Positions 33,111 through 45,249 of a stretch of DNA of 64,000 bases are shown here, piece by piece (position 1 is the stretch's first letter; every line of letters starts with the position of its first letter). The stretch comes from Heligmosomoides polygyrus polygyrus (lineage: Eukaryota; Nematoda; Chromadorea; Rhabditida; Heligmosomidae), in assembly GCA_947396885.1 (NCBI GenBank), contig OX377202.1, positions 24,800,001 to 24,864,000 of the forward strand, written 5' to 3'. Made by a program: the position numbers and the translations under genes. The notes beneath the pieces are model-generated. The model searched no databases and had not been told where the DNA came from. It saw only the letters and a list, made by a program, of their open reading frames with translations.

Positions 33111-34000
33111 CAGGCTGTCCAATAATTCCTGTCCGAAAATTTTCAAAATTCTATAATTTTTCTTAGAAGTGTTACAGTATCAGGCAAGTGTAAAAACCTT
33201 CTAGAAGCTTCTACAGAGTTCCACGCTAGGGGTATATAAGGCGCAGTCGCCGCGTCTAGCTACCAGTGCAAGCTAAAATGGACCAAGGTCGAATTCGTAC
33301 GTTCGCGTACTACGAGTGTCGTCCGCAGCGCAAGGAGTTTCTCGAATACCTGGTCACTGGGGATGAGAGCTGGGACCTCTGCGACAACGTTGCCCGCCGT
33401 GCCGTCTGGATCCCGCTCGGAGAAGAGCCGCCGACGACGCCGAAAGCCGACCTGCACCCGCTGAAGATCATGCTCTGCTGCTGGTGGGACGCCAAGGGCA
33501 TGCTGTACTTCGAGCTGCTCCCGCAAGGCAGGACGGTCACCGCCTATATCTACACCGATCAGCTCGCTCGAGAAATCAGCCGCCGCCATCTGAGAAAAGC
33601 GTCCCGACGGGCCTCGATCCACCTGCTGCACGACAACGCGCGCCCCCACGTGGCGAAGGAGACCCAGCAGAAGTTGGCGACGTTCGGCTGGGAGACGGTT
33701 GCCCATCAGCCGTATTTCCCGGACCTCGCCCCCTCCGACTACCACTTGTTCCGCCACCGAAGCACCATTTGGCCGGAAGAAAATTCACCCACTACGACAA
33801 CCTCAAATCCGACATCGGGGACTTCTTCGAGTTGCAGCCCCCGGAGTTCTGGGCGATGGGCCTCGGCGACCTGCCCAATCGGTGGGCCACTGTTGTGGAT
33901 ATCTGTGGTGATTATATTGTTGATTAGACTTGTTTTTCAATAAAGTTGAAAAAAAACTAAAAATGGTGAAATTTTCGGACAAGAATTATTGGACATCCTG
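33111..34000 (+). mobile_element. internally deleted mariner element
   Basis: 33-34-bp terminal inverted repeats: left 33111-33144 begins CAGGCTGTCCAATAATTCCT, right 33968-34000 inverted begins CAGGATGTCCAATAATTCTT. They differ at two positions plus one indel. At 890 bp it is shorter than the usual 1.3 kb because the transposase has lost about 120 codons in the middle. The interior is strikingly GC-rich against AT-rich flanks. No clean TA duplication is visible at the ends. Hookworms are known to carry mariner elements (bandit in Ancylostoma caninum); identity with that element cannot be judged here. Confidence 0.9.
33278..33927 (+). pseudogene. mariner transposase, in-frame internal deletion and frameshift
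   Basis: The ATG at 33278 starts MDQGRIRTFAYYEC, the usual mariner N-terminus. It then jumps directly to RPQRKEFLEYLVTGDESW, which holds the first catalytic Asp. The helix-turn-helix DNA-binding region in between is missing without breaking the frame. The second and third Asp lie in LLHDNARPH and LAPSDYHLF with 34 residues between them, the DD34D signature. A one-base shift near 33761 breaks the frame; the C-terminus (HHLAGRKFTHYDNLKSDIGD, then GDLPNRWATVV) continues in another frame to the stop at 33925-33927. Catalytic residues remain but DNA binding is lost, so it cannot be active. Confidence 0.9.
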
Positions 34001-35499
34001 CCACCTTACCTGCCCCGGGGAAAGGGCGAGCTTGGTTGACCTGGGCGGGATCCGAGCCTAGAACCTCGCTCGGGTGGGTACGCTACAGCCTGCGCCTTAA
34101 TGAGTGTGCCGAAACAGAAATGGTAGTAAAATTTTAATAAAATTTGAATCGGCAAATGTGTAATTTCTTTTTTAGCATTTAAAATCTGTTTCCCTCCCAC
34201 ATCTTAAAACAAGTAATGATTTTTTAATCATGATTTCTCTTCAAAAAAAAACGGAGAAATTTTCACAAATTTTCAAGCAATGTGTTGTTCATTTATTGGG
34301 CAGGTGCATTAAAGAATTTCAAAGAAAGTAATAAAAAAAGTTTCATTAAACGAGGTGAAGTATCGTTTTGATTTGAAAAGTACCCAGTTCAGCGAAAAAG
34401 TGGTTTGTAACACATTTTATTAAATCTGTCATGTATTCGCTGAAAAAAAAACGGAAGAAACGCGATCTCTGACGAATAGCCTACCGGGGGAGTCGCACAA
34501 CTACTGAATGCGTTCTGTATAAATTTATCCATTTCAAGGTCTTCGATTTCCAAGAAGCAGCGTTACATACACTCCTACGTAAATTGCATAGAATTACATA
34601 TGTGACGCAATGGTAGGCTTAGCCTGAATTAGTGATTAAGCCGGCACCAATTTAGGAAAGCCGAGATGCCCTTAAGGCATGGCTGATGACGACATGGCTA
34701 GCAGTGCAATTAGTACAAACGTTCAGGTGATGCGACAAAGCTGGGTCGGCAGAATTAATGCACTCACTTTCTTCGTGCTTTGCATTTGCATTTGCTAGAA
34801 AATTCTTGTTTTTAACGAGCTTCGTGGGATCACACACACACACACGCACAGGGTGGGATGCTTTGAAGAAGATGTGAAGCGTTTGAGGGGGATATATTCT
34901 GAGAATAGACAAGAGTAGAAACGGACGAAACGTTCGCCGGCAGAAACCACCATTAGAGCAGCAGAGCCTCGGATGGAGGTCCTGGAAGAAACGGGCACCA
35001 ATGATCGCATCCGTCCCCTCCAACTAACAACGTGGCACTCCGCTAGCATCTACGTTCGCCTCTGGCCGCACCTTTACGTTCTCGCGAGCACGATGGTCAT
35101 TTCTTCGTCAAGACGCCGATAAATTAGTGTTATGTGAGCCTTGAGCGTCGACACAAGAAATTCATTTCCTTCCCTTCAATAATGCACGCACGCTTGCTTA
35201 GTCAAATGCCTGGAAATTTTGACGATGTCTGGTGGGGGAGTCTGTTTATAACACGTGGCATGGCAGCCGTGCGTGTCATCAAGGAAATGAGAAAAAGACC
35301 AAAGAAATATGAAAAAACACCGCACCAAGGAAGACCGACGACGTCATCAGACTGGAAACCAGCGGAGGGCAGAAAAGCTGTGCGCTGCTTCTCTACAAAA
35401 AGCCGGCGGACGTTAAAGTAAATTACAATTCTGAAGTGAGTTCACTGAGAAACGCTTTCATTTATCTCAAGCATTTGCTTCGAGATAAGAATAAGTACA

Positions 35500-35755
35500 G
35501 CGTCATTCAATCCTTTTTAGGATGTGCCACGGATTCCACTTGTCATGGAGTGATTTAAATGCGTATTTGGCCGTACCATGGCTTGCGGTGACCAGTCGAT
35601 GAACAAATCAGCGCTTTATCCTTCCGAGATAAGTCTGGTACCAACTGACCAACCCCGAAAGCTACGTTCGCCTGGCAAGGAAATCAGAACCAGGAAACTG
35701 GTATCAGGTCACACGACAGCCGGCACCTCCGGTTGCGCTACACCCGCCCTACGTA
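35500..35755 (-). mobile_element. SINE family 1 copy
   Basis: Plus-strand reading: CAATCCTTTTTAGGATGTGCC, CGTATTTGGCCGTACCATGG, GCGCTTTATCCTTCCGAGA, then CAGAACCAGGAA (inverted B box) and CACCTCCGGTTGCGCTACAC (inverted A box). Nearly full length, moderately diverged. Confidence 0.75.
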
Positions 35756-36134
35756 TTTACTTTACTAAAAATAATTGCATAATTAAATAAAAGTAAAGAA
35801 AGCAAAAATTATCGCAAACCATTACAGGTCTCTCACAAAATGTGTACATTAATCATTCAAATATATATTTCATAACTATTCGGCTACAGTACTATTCTAT
35901 ATGTAGTTTATTCCAAGAAAAGAACTAAAGATGTTGTAGTATGTTAGGACCTGAGGTTACGACATGTGCTCACTTCATGATGCTAACATAACTTATAGTA
36001 GGAACGTCATGAACTCGTAGTTTTTCTATGAATGATTTCAACCGATTTCGTATTCATGTATGTGTCTTTGACAAAACAGCAGTTTGACAGTCTCATTTCT
36101 CCACATTAGTTATAAACCGCTAGGGCGGAAGAGT

Positions 36135-36437
36135 CGCTTTAAGGACAAGGAAGAAAGATAAATGTGTCGGCGTTAGCCGTTCTTTTGCGGGATGCGCCAC
36201 GCATTCATCTTCTACGGGATGTCATGAAGTTGTTAATTCTAGTGCGTGTTTAACCTTTGTAATGACCTGCGGTGACCAGCTGACCGATGACTCACTGTTT
36301 CACACTTCCCAAGTTTTGTGACAATTAACTCACCCTGAAAGGTAGGAGCTTGGTTTTTCTAGGCGAGAATCCGAAGCAAGAACCTTACATTAGACTGCAT
36401 GTGACAACCAGCGCTTTTCCCGACTGCGCTACCATGG
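36135..36437 (-). mobile_element. SINE family 1 copy, diverged
   Basis: GGGATGCGCCACGCATTCAT, CTTCTACGGGATGTCATG and CCGACTGCGCTACCATGG (inverted A box) delimit a near-full-length but diverged copy. Confidence 0.7.
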
Positions 36438-37142
36438 ACCTTCCATCAAGAATGCATATGTTGCTTGGTCAAGTATAACATCCTTACCCACTTTGCTATT
36501 CACAGTATCGTTCAAAGCTTTTTCAAAAAAAACGAAAACATTTTTGTCCATTGTCGGAGGTTATGCCATGCGTTCGCTTCGCCGTGTTGATTGACAACGA
36601 ACACCACTCGCACGTACTTTTCAGCGATCGATTTCAATCCCCTTTGCGCACAGCTTTGACTAAATACTAGTGCGACCCGTAGTTCTAATACCTCCACGTT
36701 GCTTATAAATCATCGAGCCAGAACTCCCTTGACGGGACCAAAGAATTGAATGGCCGCGCAATTCGTCGAGAAAAAGGACTCCCAACTCAGGGATGCTCCA
36801 AAATCTTGAGCGGATGGAGGGTGAAGATGTGCACTACAGATGGAATGGAATTCGCATGCTTACCGCTATTTATATACTTGATACGTGGTCGAGTCTTCGG
36901 TGTCGATTTTGCAATTGATGACAGCTGAGGGGATAATTTGCTTGTCGTAATTTATTTCTTGACGTCTTTTATCAATTGCGGGGAAGAAGGTTGGTACACC
37001 GGACGAGTCTCCGGTTATCTCGACCACTTCGAACTGAGGGGAGGGGTTCAAGGTTTAGGCGTTGGAAAAAGCTGAATTGGAACCAGACTTGTCCAGGGTG
37101 GTAAAACGCTTTTTTGTTGCATTCCACCAAAATAGTGCCCGT

Positions 37143-37235
37143 AGTGTCATGGCGTAGCATCCTGGCTGTCAAGCAGGGGCAACGGGTTCGACTCTACCCC
37201 AGCACGGGTTTTGACCGCAAATAAGCATCGTTTTA
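37143..37235 (+). mobile_element. tRNA-like SINE (family 2), Asp-tRNA-like
   Basis: TAGTGTCATGGCGTAGCAT parallels the A-box region of tRNA-Asp. The next arm has a CTGTCAA loop (anticodon GTC, Asp) and CGGGTTCGACTC is the B box. The tail GTTTTGACCGCAAATAAGC matches the other family 2 copies. T-stem pairing is poor, so a SINE or tRNA pseudogene is likelier than a working tRNA. Confidence 0.55.
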
Positions 37236-40200
37236 ACAGCTTATTTGATCACCAGCAGTCACTTGTGGTTTGAAGAAAATGACTTGAATTTCTTCCTTGT
37301 CCATCGTATACCCACTGCTAGACATAACTATACCGAATTCAAATTCAATCCCATGAAAGCAGAATGCGTAGTGTATAGTTACGAACAAGATATTGTCAGG
37401 AATTCGCTAACGCCATCACCGGTTCTTACCCCTATTATCACAACGTTTCAGAGGCCGCTTCAGACCGAAAAGGAAACATCCTTCCTGAAGGACGAATAAC
37501 TCGGATATTAAATTTTAATACATATGACATCAAATCGCTATTTCTGACCGGATACTTCATAGTGAGCTTTGACCAACTAGAATTGATGGGCGAAAATATA
37601 AGTAAACTGGGTAAAATCAGCTCTTCATCAAAGTTATAAAAAATCAGACTACACATATGCCAGTTACCTCTAGTCTTTTTATGGAAATAATTTTAAGTAA
37701 ACAGTTAGCATAAAAAATAAATATCACTAAACATCGGGCGAGTGCAGTGCACTATCTCAGTTGTTAGCGAAAGAACTGCACTACCCTTGAACCTACGTTT
37801 TCGCCAAAAAACTATGTTATTGGACAAAAATTGCATGTGCAATCGCACGATTTTTTACACAACGTGCTGATATCCTTCGTAGGGCGAGTCGTCATTGAAA
37901 CTTAGACACTTCACGATAATACGAAGGACGGCGGAGTTGAACAGGAGCTAACGCCGGGCGCTGAAAGTAGGCTCCTGCTAACGTCGCAAACGATTTGTTG
38001 ACACAGGCTGCATAGGAAATAACAGAGGAATTGTAGAGCAACACCTTCTGCTTCGAACGCTTGCACGAGTGAACGGAAGCCGGAAAACGCAGCAGCTCTG
38101 ACGACAGCGGCACTGCCAACTGTCGGCGGCAAAATGCAGTGCGCGTTCTCAAAGGAAGAGTCGCTCACCGCTAGAATCGATGTCTTCAAAGAACAGTAGA
38201 TTTATGGCGAAGATGTCGCCATTCTACGACGACGTCACCGTGAAAGAAGCAACTCGATAGGGGGGCGCCATGTCTCCCAAACTCCCATGGTACCGCCCTC
38301 GATGACGGCGTGAGAGACCTGGAATAGGAAGGCGTTGAAGTAAAGTTCTACTGACATCAATTGCACCATCTTCTCTGCGTTGACGACATCGCAACATCAA
38401 AGTCAGCCGATGGCAGATGACAGAAGAAGGCAATATCTGCCAACAACTGAGTGAACAACGTGAAGTCTAAGAGGAACACGAATGGAAGAAAAAGAAGATG
38501 AAGTCTGGCAAAAGTTGCTGCTGATGGAGCAAATTCTTCGCGAAAAAAAGAGGCCGGAATGAAGAAGAAGGTGTGAAAATGAATTTGGTCTTCAGCCACA
38601 AATGAGTCACGCCAGTTGGAATGGCACAAAGGAAGCCTTTACTTCCCGCTGACAAGCAAGCAGCAACACGCGAGGCGAGGCGCATTCGGCAATGAAAGGT
38701 TTAACGAGTACTCCGCAACATGTTGCCATACGATCATTGGGTAATATTTAAGCGGAACTGCCCTTCAAGAAAGTAAGTGGCAAAGCTGAAGATCCCGAAC
38801 ACAGCAAAGGACATCCATTCAAGGTAAACTTCATGAAGCATAACGTCTACAACCAGCAATTTTTGCAGGATGTTCAGTGTTTAGCAACGTTTTATGCTAT
38901 GCGTTCCTCTGCGTTCCGTAGGTTCTCCTAGATCGGTACTTTTGCAAGCTGTCCAGTCAGATTCAGGTAAACGGTTCACAACCACCACTTTCTTCCTAGT
39001 GTTCCTCGAAAATCTTACGGCATCAGTTCATAGTGTAAGCACCATTAAGTTAGATTTTTTGGATGAATGACTGCGCGGATTTGCGCGCAAAGCCTCGCAA
39101 TTTCTATTAGTTTGATCCGCCATTTGGTCAAGAGTTTCTTTGGTAGAAGCATTACACACTTCGCTTGACTTGCACAGCCTTTTTTGCGCGTGCTGAGTAC
39201 GCATTGTATATAAGAAAGTTAGCCTGCACCGAAGTAGTGGGGTGAGCTATTTATTGTAGGTTGGTGCCAAAAATAATGAAAGAAAAGAACTGTTTCGTAC
39301 TTGCTCTTTCAGTATTCATAACCAAATAGAATCTTAGGCGAGTGCAGACACATTGAACACCGTTAAAAAGCACATTTCTCGCATTCTCGTACGGAATTGT
39401 TATCGCTTGTTCATCGTAACTTCCTCGATGATTTCGTATCGCCTTCAGAAGGGTAAATTCGAGTCACGGGATTGCACCAACGAAAGATCATGAAGGATGT
39501 TTGGTGGCCATCAGCCGGCTTGCTCCACACCAGTTTCTTTCTCATTCTTCTTTCTTGCGAAATCCTGATAGACATACTCAATACCGATCGCATCACACAG
39601 TCAAGAAAGCGCACAGCGACGGATTAATCCTCCTTTCACGTTGTGTTGTGGGCGGTACTTTTACTGATTAAAGGGGAGCCTGATGAAAGCCTGATGAAAA
39701 AAAGAAAGGAATAGAAATACAACACCCGGAATGTTTGACAAAAACTGGATAAAGTCTGTAACCAGCAAGGAATGCAACTTCTCAGCAGCCTTTTGGCGCG
39801 CAGATGTGTCGCACAGCTGCTGGATCTAACGGTTTTTTTTAAATTTCTAAGGCCATTCATGGCATTTAAGCATTGACTATAACACTGACTTTGTGAACGC
39901 ACACGGTATGGGGTGGCATGCATAAAATCCCTGAAATAAATCAGATTTCTAGTAAAGAAGTTGTATTAAACGCTAGAAAATGTTACCCTTAATACTCTTT
40001 GTATAAAACTAACGCCTGTAGCTTGCTGGTGATTGAAAGGGGTTTGTCGCGTACTAGCCACGTGGTTAGTAAACCTCGCCCAGTTTGGACAAAAAGAATC
40101 ATACCCGAACAGCAAGAGACGAACAAAAACATTTGAAAACACGTACATGCTTCGAAGCAACTAGCACACCTCATGTGGAGAAAGCGTCGCAAGAGACCCA

Positions 40201-41778
40201 AGCACGGAAAGGAGCTCCAAAAAAGAACTGTCTCCGAAACAAAAGACGCTCTAGAAGGCCTAGGTCCTTCTACAAGTCCCATCCAAAACGAAAACAAACC
40301 AAGAAACTGATTCCTTCGCGTCATCTACATTGCTCCGGAATTTGAAAATGTCGAACTGTAGCTCGATTAGTCGTTGCATTAAAAAGCATCGCCACATCAA
40401 ACCCCTTTTTGGGCGAGGGCTAATTCCTCTACTGCAGTGAGGCTACAAACGTCGCACAAGCTCTTTAATCCCCTGTCATTCTTACAATTACAGTACCTCG
40501 GTTCTGCCTTTACTTTCGATTCTCTACAAACGAGATTTTGTCGCGTTTCGTAAATCATAGGGGCAACAGGCTCTGCCCTAGACACGCCTCGTTGTCGGAG
40601 ACGAAACTACTTGCCACACGTGAAGAGGAACTCAGTGGAACTGCAGATGATATCCTGTGTACATATGGAAGCGACTGTTAGAACAGGACAGACAAGACCA
40701 TCTCAGGTCCGGAAGCGGTGTACGGAGTGATTCACAACACTGGGCTACGACCTGATTTCTGGTTGTTGTGGAGAGCTGACGCTGTGAAAAAGGACGCTAC
40801 CTTCAAATCTGAAATCTGCGTGACAGGCTTGATCCAGAAACTTCAGAGCGCTTTCTAGCAAGCCAAGGAATCATTGGAGGCAGGTCTATGATGTAAGAAT
40901 TGTAAGACTGGGAGAGGCTAGTCCTCGTTATTTATTTTTCTAAAACCTAATATCTAAAAAGGTGACCAGAGAGAGCTTTATCTACGTAACCGCGCGGGAA
41001 TTTTCATAAAAAGAGATTCGACCTTTTCAAGCTATTTTTTGAATAAAAACTGCCAACAAAAACAAAACAAATAAAGAGAAAATAAGCCTTTTCTCCGACA
41101 AGTAAATCCAAACATATGCAAGTTCTCAAACAAGAACAAATTTGGACATTACTAACCGTAGAAAAACTGCAGTAGAAATTAGAGCACACAAAGAGATTTA
41201 TGAGCTTTCGTAGGAGCGATAGACAAAAGAATGCAGAAAACAGCGCTTTTTAAGGCAGGTGATTAAGAGAGTATTTAACGTTCGCACGTGGAGTGGATTT
41301 TCGACGGAAACTGATTTGGGAGAGAACGGCAAGCGATTACAGCAACAATAACACACAGAGGCAGTTAGAATGTGGCCTCGACAATTGAGCTCGACCGCAG
41401 TAGGAGATTGGGACCTCCTTTCTTCAATGTTTTCTACAATGTTTGTACCGTTGATAAATCTGTAACTCCTCGAACAATACTTTCGCTGTCGCCTGCTAAT
41501 AGAAATCGTCACTATTTTCATCCTCAACAAAGCGGGAGTGTTCATATATGAACTAGACACTCTTCGGGAAGCATAGAACAACTTCCAGTCAAAGGAAAAC
41601 TTAATATGACTTTCCTTGAAGTGTTTAGAACCATCTGCTCCAAAACGTGAGCCTACTCTTTGAAAATTCCTATTTTTCTAACGCGATAACAAATTTTTCT
41701 AAAGCAAAAATAATTGAGCTTCCTCTTAGAACCTCCTGTTTAAACTGAAGGTCTTAATAGTGTTTCCGTTTGTATGCT

Positions 41779-41899
41779 CAGTTTGATTTCAGAAGTGTCC
41801 AGCTTGCTCTCAGAAGAGTCCAATTCGGTTTGAAATTCTCCAGGTTGACTTGAGATGTCCAATTTGGTTTAAAAAACGTCCAATTTGACAAACGATGTT
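41779..41899 (+). repeat. degenerate 21-bp tandem array, six units
   Basis: Units of 19-21 bp beginning CARTTTGR and ending GTC, for example CAGTTTGATTTCAGAAGTG+TC, CAGCTTGCTCTCAGAAGAG+TC and CAATTTGGTTTAAAAAACG+TC. Single units recur inverted just downstream (GAATTGGAC, 41930) and at 42.66-42.72 kb. Confidence 0.7.
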
Positions 41900-43356
41900 A
41901 TATACCTTTTTCACGTCGAATTGGACACTTTTCATATCAAATTGAAAATGCTTCTAAACTAACCTAACACTTCAGATCAAAATAAACTCTTCAAAATCAA
42001 AATTAGCTTTCTTCTACATTGAACTAGAAACTCTTCCAAAATGTTGGAATAATTTTTTGTTCAAGGAAAGTTTTAGTATATCTTTCTTTGAAGTTTTAAT
42101 TTACTTTTCAAGAAGAGAACACTTAGTTTGAAATTTTATAAAAATGACATTTTTTGAAAAAAAACAACGATTTAAAGCTTCTTTATTAGAGCAGAGAGGC
42201 AGCCATTTTTAGTGCTAAAACTGAGATTGGGCCATGCCTTCGTCCGAAACTTGGTGATTTTTTTGCGATTGATATTAAAATTTCCGTTTACATGCTGTTC
42301 CACATCTGAAAGCAGCGCAACACAGACAGTTGTAAAAAAACATACTTATCCTAACTTTCTTGCTGCATGTAAGCAGTATTTACACTATCCATCAAATAAA
42401 CGTTGCGCTGAACTTTTTGAGTGCATGGCGCGATCCAGTCTTTTAGTGCACGACATAATTTCTGCTTTGCTGCGCCTTAACACAAAATTTAAATTATCAT
42501 TTCTCTCAAAAAATAAAAATTTTACAAAATTATTTCACTCATTCGGCAACTGAAGTTTTGAAAAATTTCAGAAAAGTTATTCTAAATTTTCATTGAACAA
42601 AAAAATATTCTAACCATCTTGAGGAGTCTATAGTTGAACCCGTAAGAAGCTTGTTTCAATTTGGAAGACGTTCAATTTTTTTCAAAGTTCCTAGGAAACC
42701 TTAGAACAGTGTCCAATTTGACGTTAAAAGTGACATACTTGGATTGAAAGTGGTATAGGTTGCCCTTCTTTTAAGCACACTTCACTTCACGGAATGTCTT
42801 CGCGTTGAAGACTTGTACTCACAGTTTGTCAATGCTCAGGTACCACGTTCATACGCTTTTGAGCCTTGTGAAGATCTCCTTCCCAAAAAGCTCATCGTTC
42901 AAAATATCTCGAAAAGCAGACTCGTCATCTAGGGATTTTGTCTTCTTTTAAATTGATTTATAATAATATGGTTCTGGAATGTAAAATAAATATGCTAACA
43001 TACGGTGTCTGCAGTCTCGCCCGAGTGACTGTCCCAGAGTTCTAGGGTGGGAATAGCTAAGTTCACGTACAGGTCACGTTCTATTCTGATGGACAATGCA
43101 CGCATCTGGAGATGCTGGCGCTCGACACGCTTCTGACGCTCGCGTGCATGCATTATTTAGAGCTGCTCTCGGCGCGCTGAGAGACATGGACGTCTCGAGT
43201 GCACGGGAGCACGAAAAGTGCAACGGAGGAACCTCACTGCCGAAAATGCAGCGTGTGAGAGGAGACTCTCACACGCTATAGTGGCTCAATTCGGTCCGAT
43301 GGATGACTTCCAATAAGCCTAGGCATGTGCAGAAATTGCTGCGACTGTTGGAATAC

Positions 43357-43657
43357 TATAAAGGATAAAGGGTAAAGGACGGCGATATTCAATCCCCTTT
43401 GGGATGCGCCACGCATTCTGCTTCTACGGGATGTAGTGGAGACGAGTTGAATGCGTATTTGGCCATACAATGACTTGCGGTGGCCAGCCGAAGAACAAGT
43501 CAGCGCTTTATCCTTCCCAGACAAGTCTGGTACCAATTCACCGACCCCGGAGGGATGGAAGACTTGGTTGGCCTGGGCGGGAAATCCGAACCAGGAACTG
43601 GTATCCGGTGCAGGCGGCAGCCGGCGCCTCCTCCGACTGCGCTCCACGCGCCCGTTA
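43357..43657 (-). mobile_element. SINE family 1, near-full-length copy
   Basis: Tail AAAGGATAAAGGGTAAAGGA, body GGGATGCGCCACGCATTC, CTTCTACGGGATGTAGTGG, TGCGGTGGCCAGCCGAAG and CTTGGTTGGCCTGGGCGGG, and head CCTCCGACTGCGCTCCACGC. Very similar to the next copy about 200 nt away in the same orientation. Confidence 0.85.
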
Positions 43658-43862
43658 GAACACTATGTGTGACAAAATCGTTACCATAAGACACGAATTT
43701 GAGGGGCTTTCTTCGATTTCCCGACACCCCAATGCGGATGAGTTTCGGTAACAGTGCCGGCGCCTTATCGTTTTGAATGACCATAGGCCCCTCATTAGTG
43801 GTCGACCGAAAGCCCCTCAGAAGGCTGGAACTTGACAGCCCAACCCCTTCAGTTTCATAGAG

Positions 43863-44152
43863 CATAAAGGACGGCGTTATTCAATCACTTTCAGGATGCG
43901 CCACGCATTCCACTTCTACGGGATATCGTGGAGGCGATTTGAATGCCTATTTGGCCATACAATGAATTGCGGTGGCCAGTCGATCAACAAGTCAGCGCTC
44001 TATCCTTCCGAGACAAGTCTGGTACCGATTCACCGACCCCGGAGGGATGGAGGGCTTGGTTGGCCTGGGCGTGAAATTCGAACCAGGAACCTGGTATCGG
44101 GTGCACGCGACAGCCGGCGCCTCCTCCGACTGCGCTACACGCGCACCAGATT
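43863..44152 (-). mobile_element. SINE family 1, best-preserved copy
   Basis: Read on the minus strand it starts GCGCGTGTAGCGCAGTCGG (A box TAGCGCAGTCGG). About 50 nt on is CTGGTTCGAATTTC (B box GGTTCGA). A roughly 200-nt tRNA-unrelated body follows, then the AACGCCGTCCTTTAT tail. The A-to-B spacing and order are those of a Pol III internal promoter. No protein is encoded; open frames here are by-products of the repeat. Confidence 0.88.
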
Positions 44153-44269
44153 CATGTAACCGTCTTAAAACCCACAAGCGTGCTCTACAAAATATGTTGC
44201 TATTTCAAAATAAGGCCCTTCAAAAGTTGTATTGGTGCCGACCAATTATCCTGGTTTTTCAATAGGATT

Positions 44270-45230
44270 GTGAACCGGCTGTTGACCCTGGTTCCCACAT
44301 ACCTGACTAACACAAGGCTACTTCTTTATCACTTACACTGCAAGAATTCGAAAAAGAATCTGTGGTGAAGTCCTTCGATGTGATCTCCCTCTTCACAAAC
44401 GTCCAAAACGATGATGCGCCCGTTTATTGGTCCTTAGGTGGAAAAATTGCAAAAAACGCCTTTTCCGCCGCTTTTGACAGCGCTCTTCAAACTGCGTGCT
44501 TTGAAAAGTAAGTCCGATATGTGAGATCTGTACCGAGTGATCTATCCAAGAAAGAGAAGACGGCCAGCTAATAATTAAAATGTTGATTCGATGAGCGATA
44601 TTCAGAACCTGACCCTGGGATGTGACTATATATCTCCCGAGGAAGGGGGTCTGCCGCGCCTACCAAAATATAGCTCATCGAATCAACATTTTAAATGTTT
44701 ATTGGCCGCTCTTTTCTTCATCGGAAAGGTCATTTGATGGCGATTTCAAATATCGGATCTGTTTTTTAAAGCGTGCAACTTGAAAAATACTATCAAATAA
44801 CGGCGGAATTTTTTTGCGCTTTTCCGCCCAAAGACAAAAGATACGGACGGTATCGTGTGCACTACGGCTCCAATCAGGAGTGCTTAAATTGCAATAACTT
44901 CAAGCGGTCAGGTAGAGATTTTTCACAAATAAGAGCTCTAGGCCTGGGCCGACGACATGCTATGGCCCTTGCTGCTTGCTTTATGAGCAAAATAGAGCAA
45001 CCTATCCTAGGACATCTTTCCTTGATGTATTGTCGATACATTGATGATTGTTTTATTATAATATCGACGCAGTACGACATGGATAGGTGTTTCTAATGAA
45101 TCATCAACCGCAATGCATTAAGTTTACGAAGAAATTCCTAAGAACTAGTGGCTACCGTATCTAAACATGCAAGTCAACATATCTGGTGGCATCCTTAGGG
45201 TGAGGTGGTGGCGCCAAGAAAGCTCCAACC
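44270..45230 (+). pseudogene. Penelope-like element reverse transcriptase fragment
   Basis: Disconnected frames give SVVKSFDVISLFTNV (44360s), an IRALGLGRRHAMALAACFMS-type stretch and LMYCRYIDDCFII (45028-45060), then NMQVNISGGILRVRWWRQ. SFDV.SL.TNV and YIDDC are characteristic of Penelope-like RTs rather than LINE RTs. The copy is interrupted by an inverted duplication (44547-44725) and lacks any visible GIY-YIG endonuclease. It abuts a CR1 fragment at about 45.25 kb. Confidence 0.75.
44547..44725. repeat. inverted duplication inside the Penelope-like fragment
   Basis: TTAAAATGTTGATTCGATGAG (about 44576-44596) recurs inverted at about 44673-44693. Pairing continues imperfectly outward through GGCCAGCTAATAA / TTATTGGCCGCT to give about 50-nt arms. 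The 70-nt centre includes CCCGAGGAAGGGGGTC. Confidence 0.8.
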
Positions 45231-45249
45231 AGTGAAGGGTCTGAAGCGT

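Larger units (their letters stand above)
32945..34090 (-). mobile_element. SINE family 1 copy split by mariner insertion
   Basis: The left part (32945-33012: CCGGCCAGCCAATGAATAAG ... TTTATCCTTTC) and the right part (34012-34090: CCCCGGGG, CTTGGTTGACCTGGGCGG, then a degraded B box and head) are consecutive segments of the family consensus. Between them lie about 100 nt of AT-rich DNA with (ATTT)n and the mariner at 33111-34000. The SINE is therefore older than the mariner. Confidence 0.6.
34100..43350. other. 9-kb stretch without a recognised gene
   Basis: Contains SINE copies at 35.5, 36.1 and 37.1 kb, a (CA)n tract at 34831-34849 and the 21-bp tandem array at 41.8 kb. Open frames at 34.6-35.0, 37.9-38.7 and 40.0-40.3 kb have no recognisable motif. 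The 37.9-38.7 kb segment is open in several frames on the minus strand and could be an old coding relic, but I cannot name it. Confidence 0.6.

Noticed and set aside
35134..35421. 95-codon plus-strand frame rich in Lys/Arg
   Set aside because: No motif, no splice context, adjacent to a SINE; insufficient evidence for a gene.
37890..38690. Overlapping minus-strand open frames as a gene
   Set aside because: No family resemblance, frames overlap each other, and both strands are open; noted only as a possible coding relic.
43357..44152. Proteins from the 60-120-codon frames at 43.3-44.2 kb
   Set aside because: They lie wholly within two SINE copies and recur in each copy because of the repeat.
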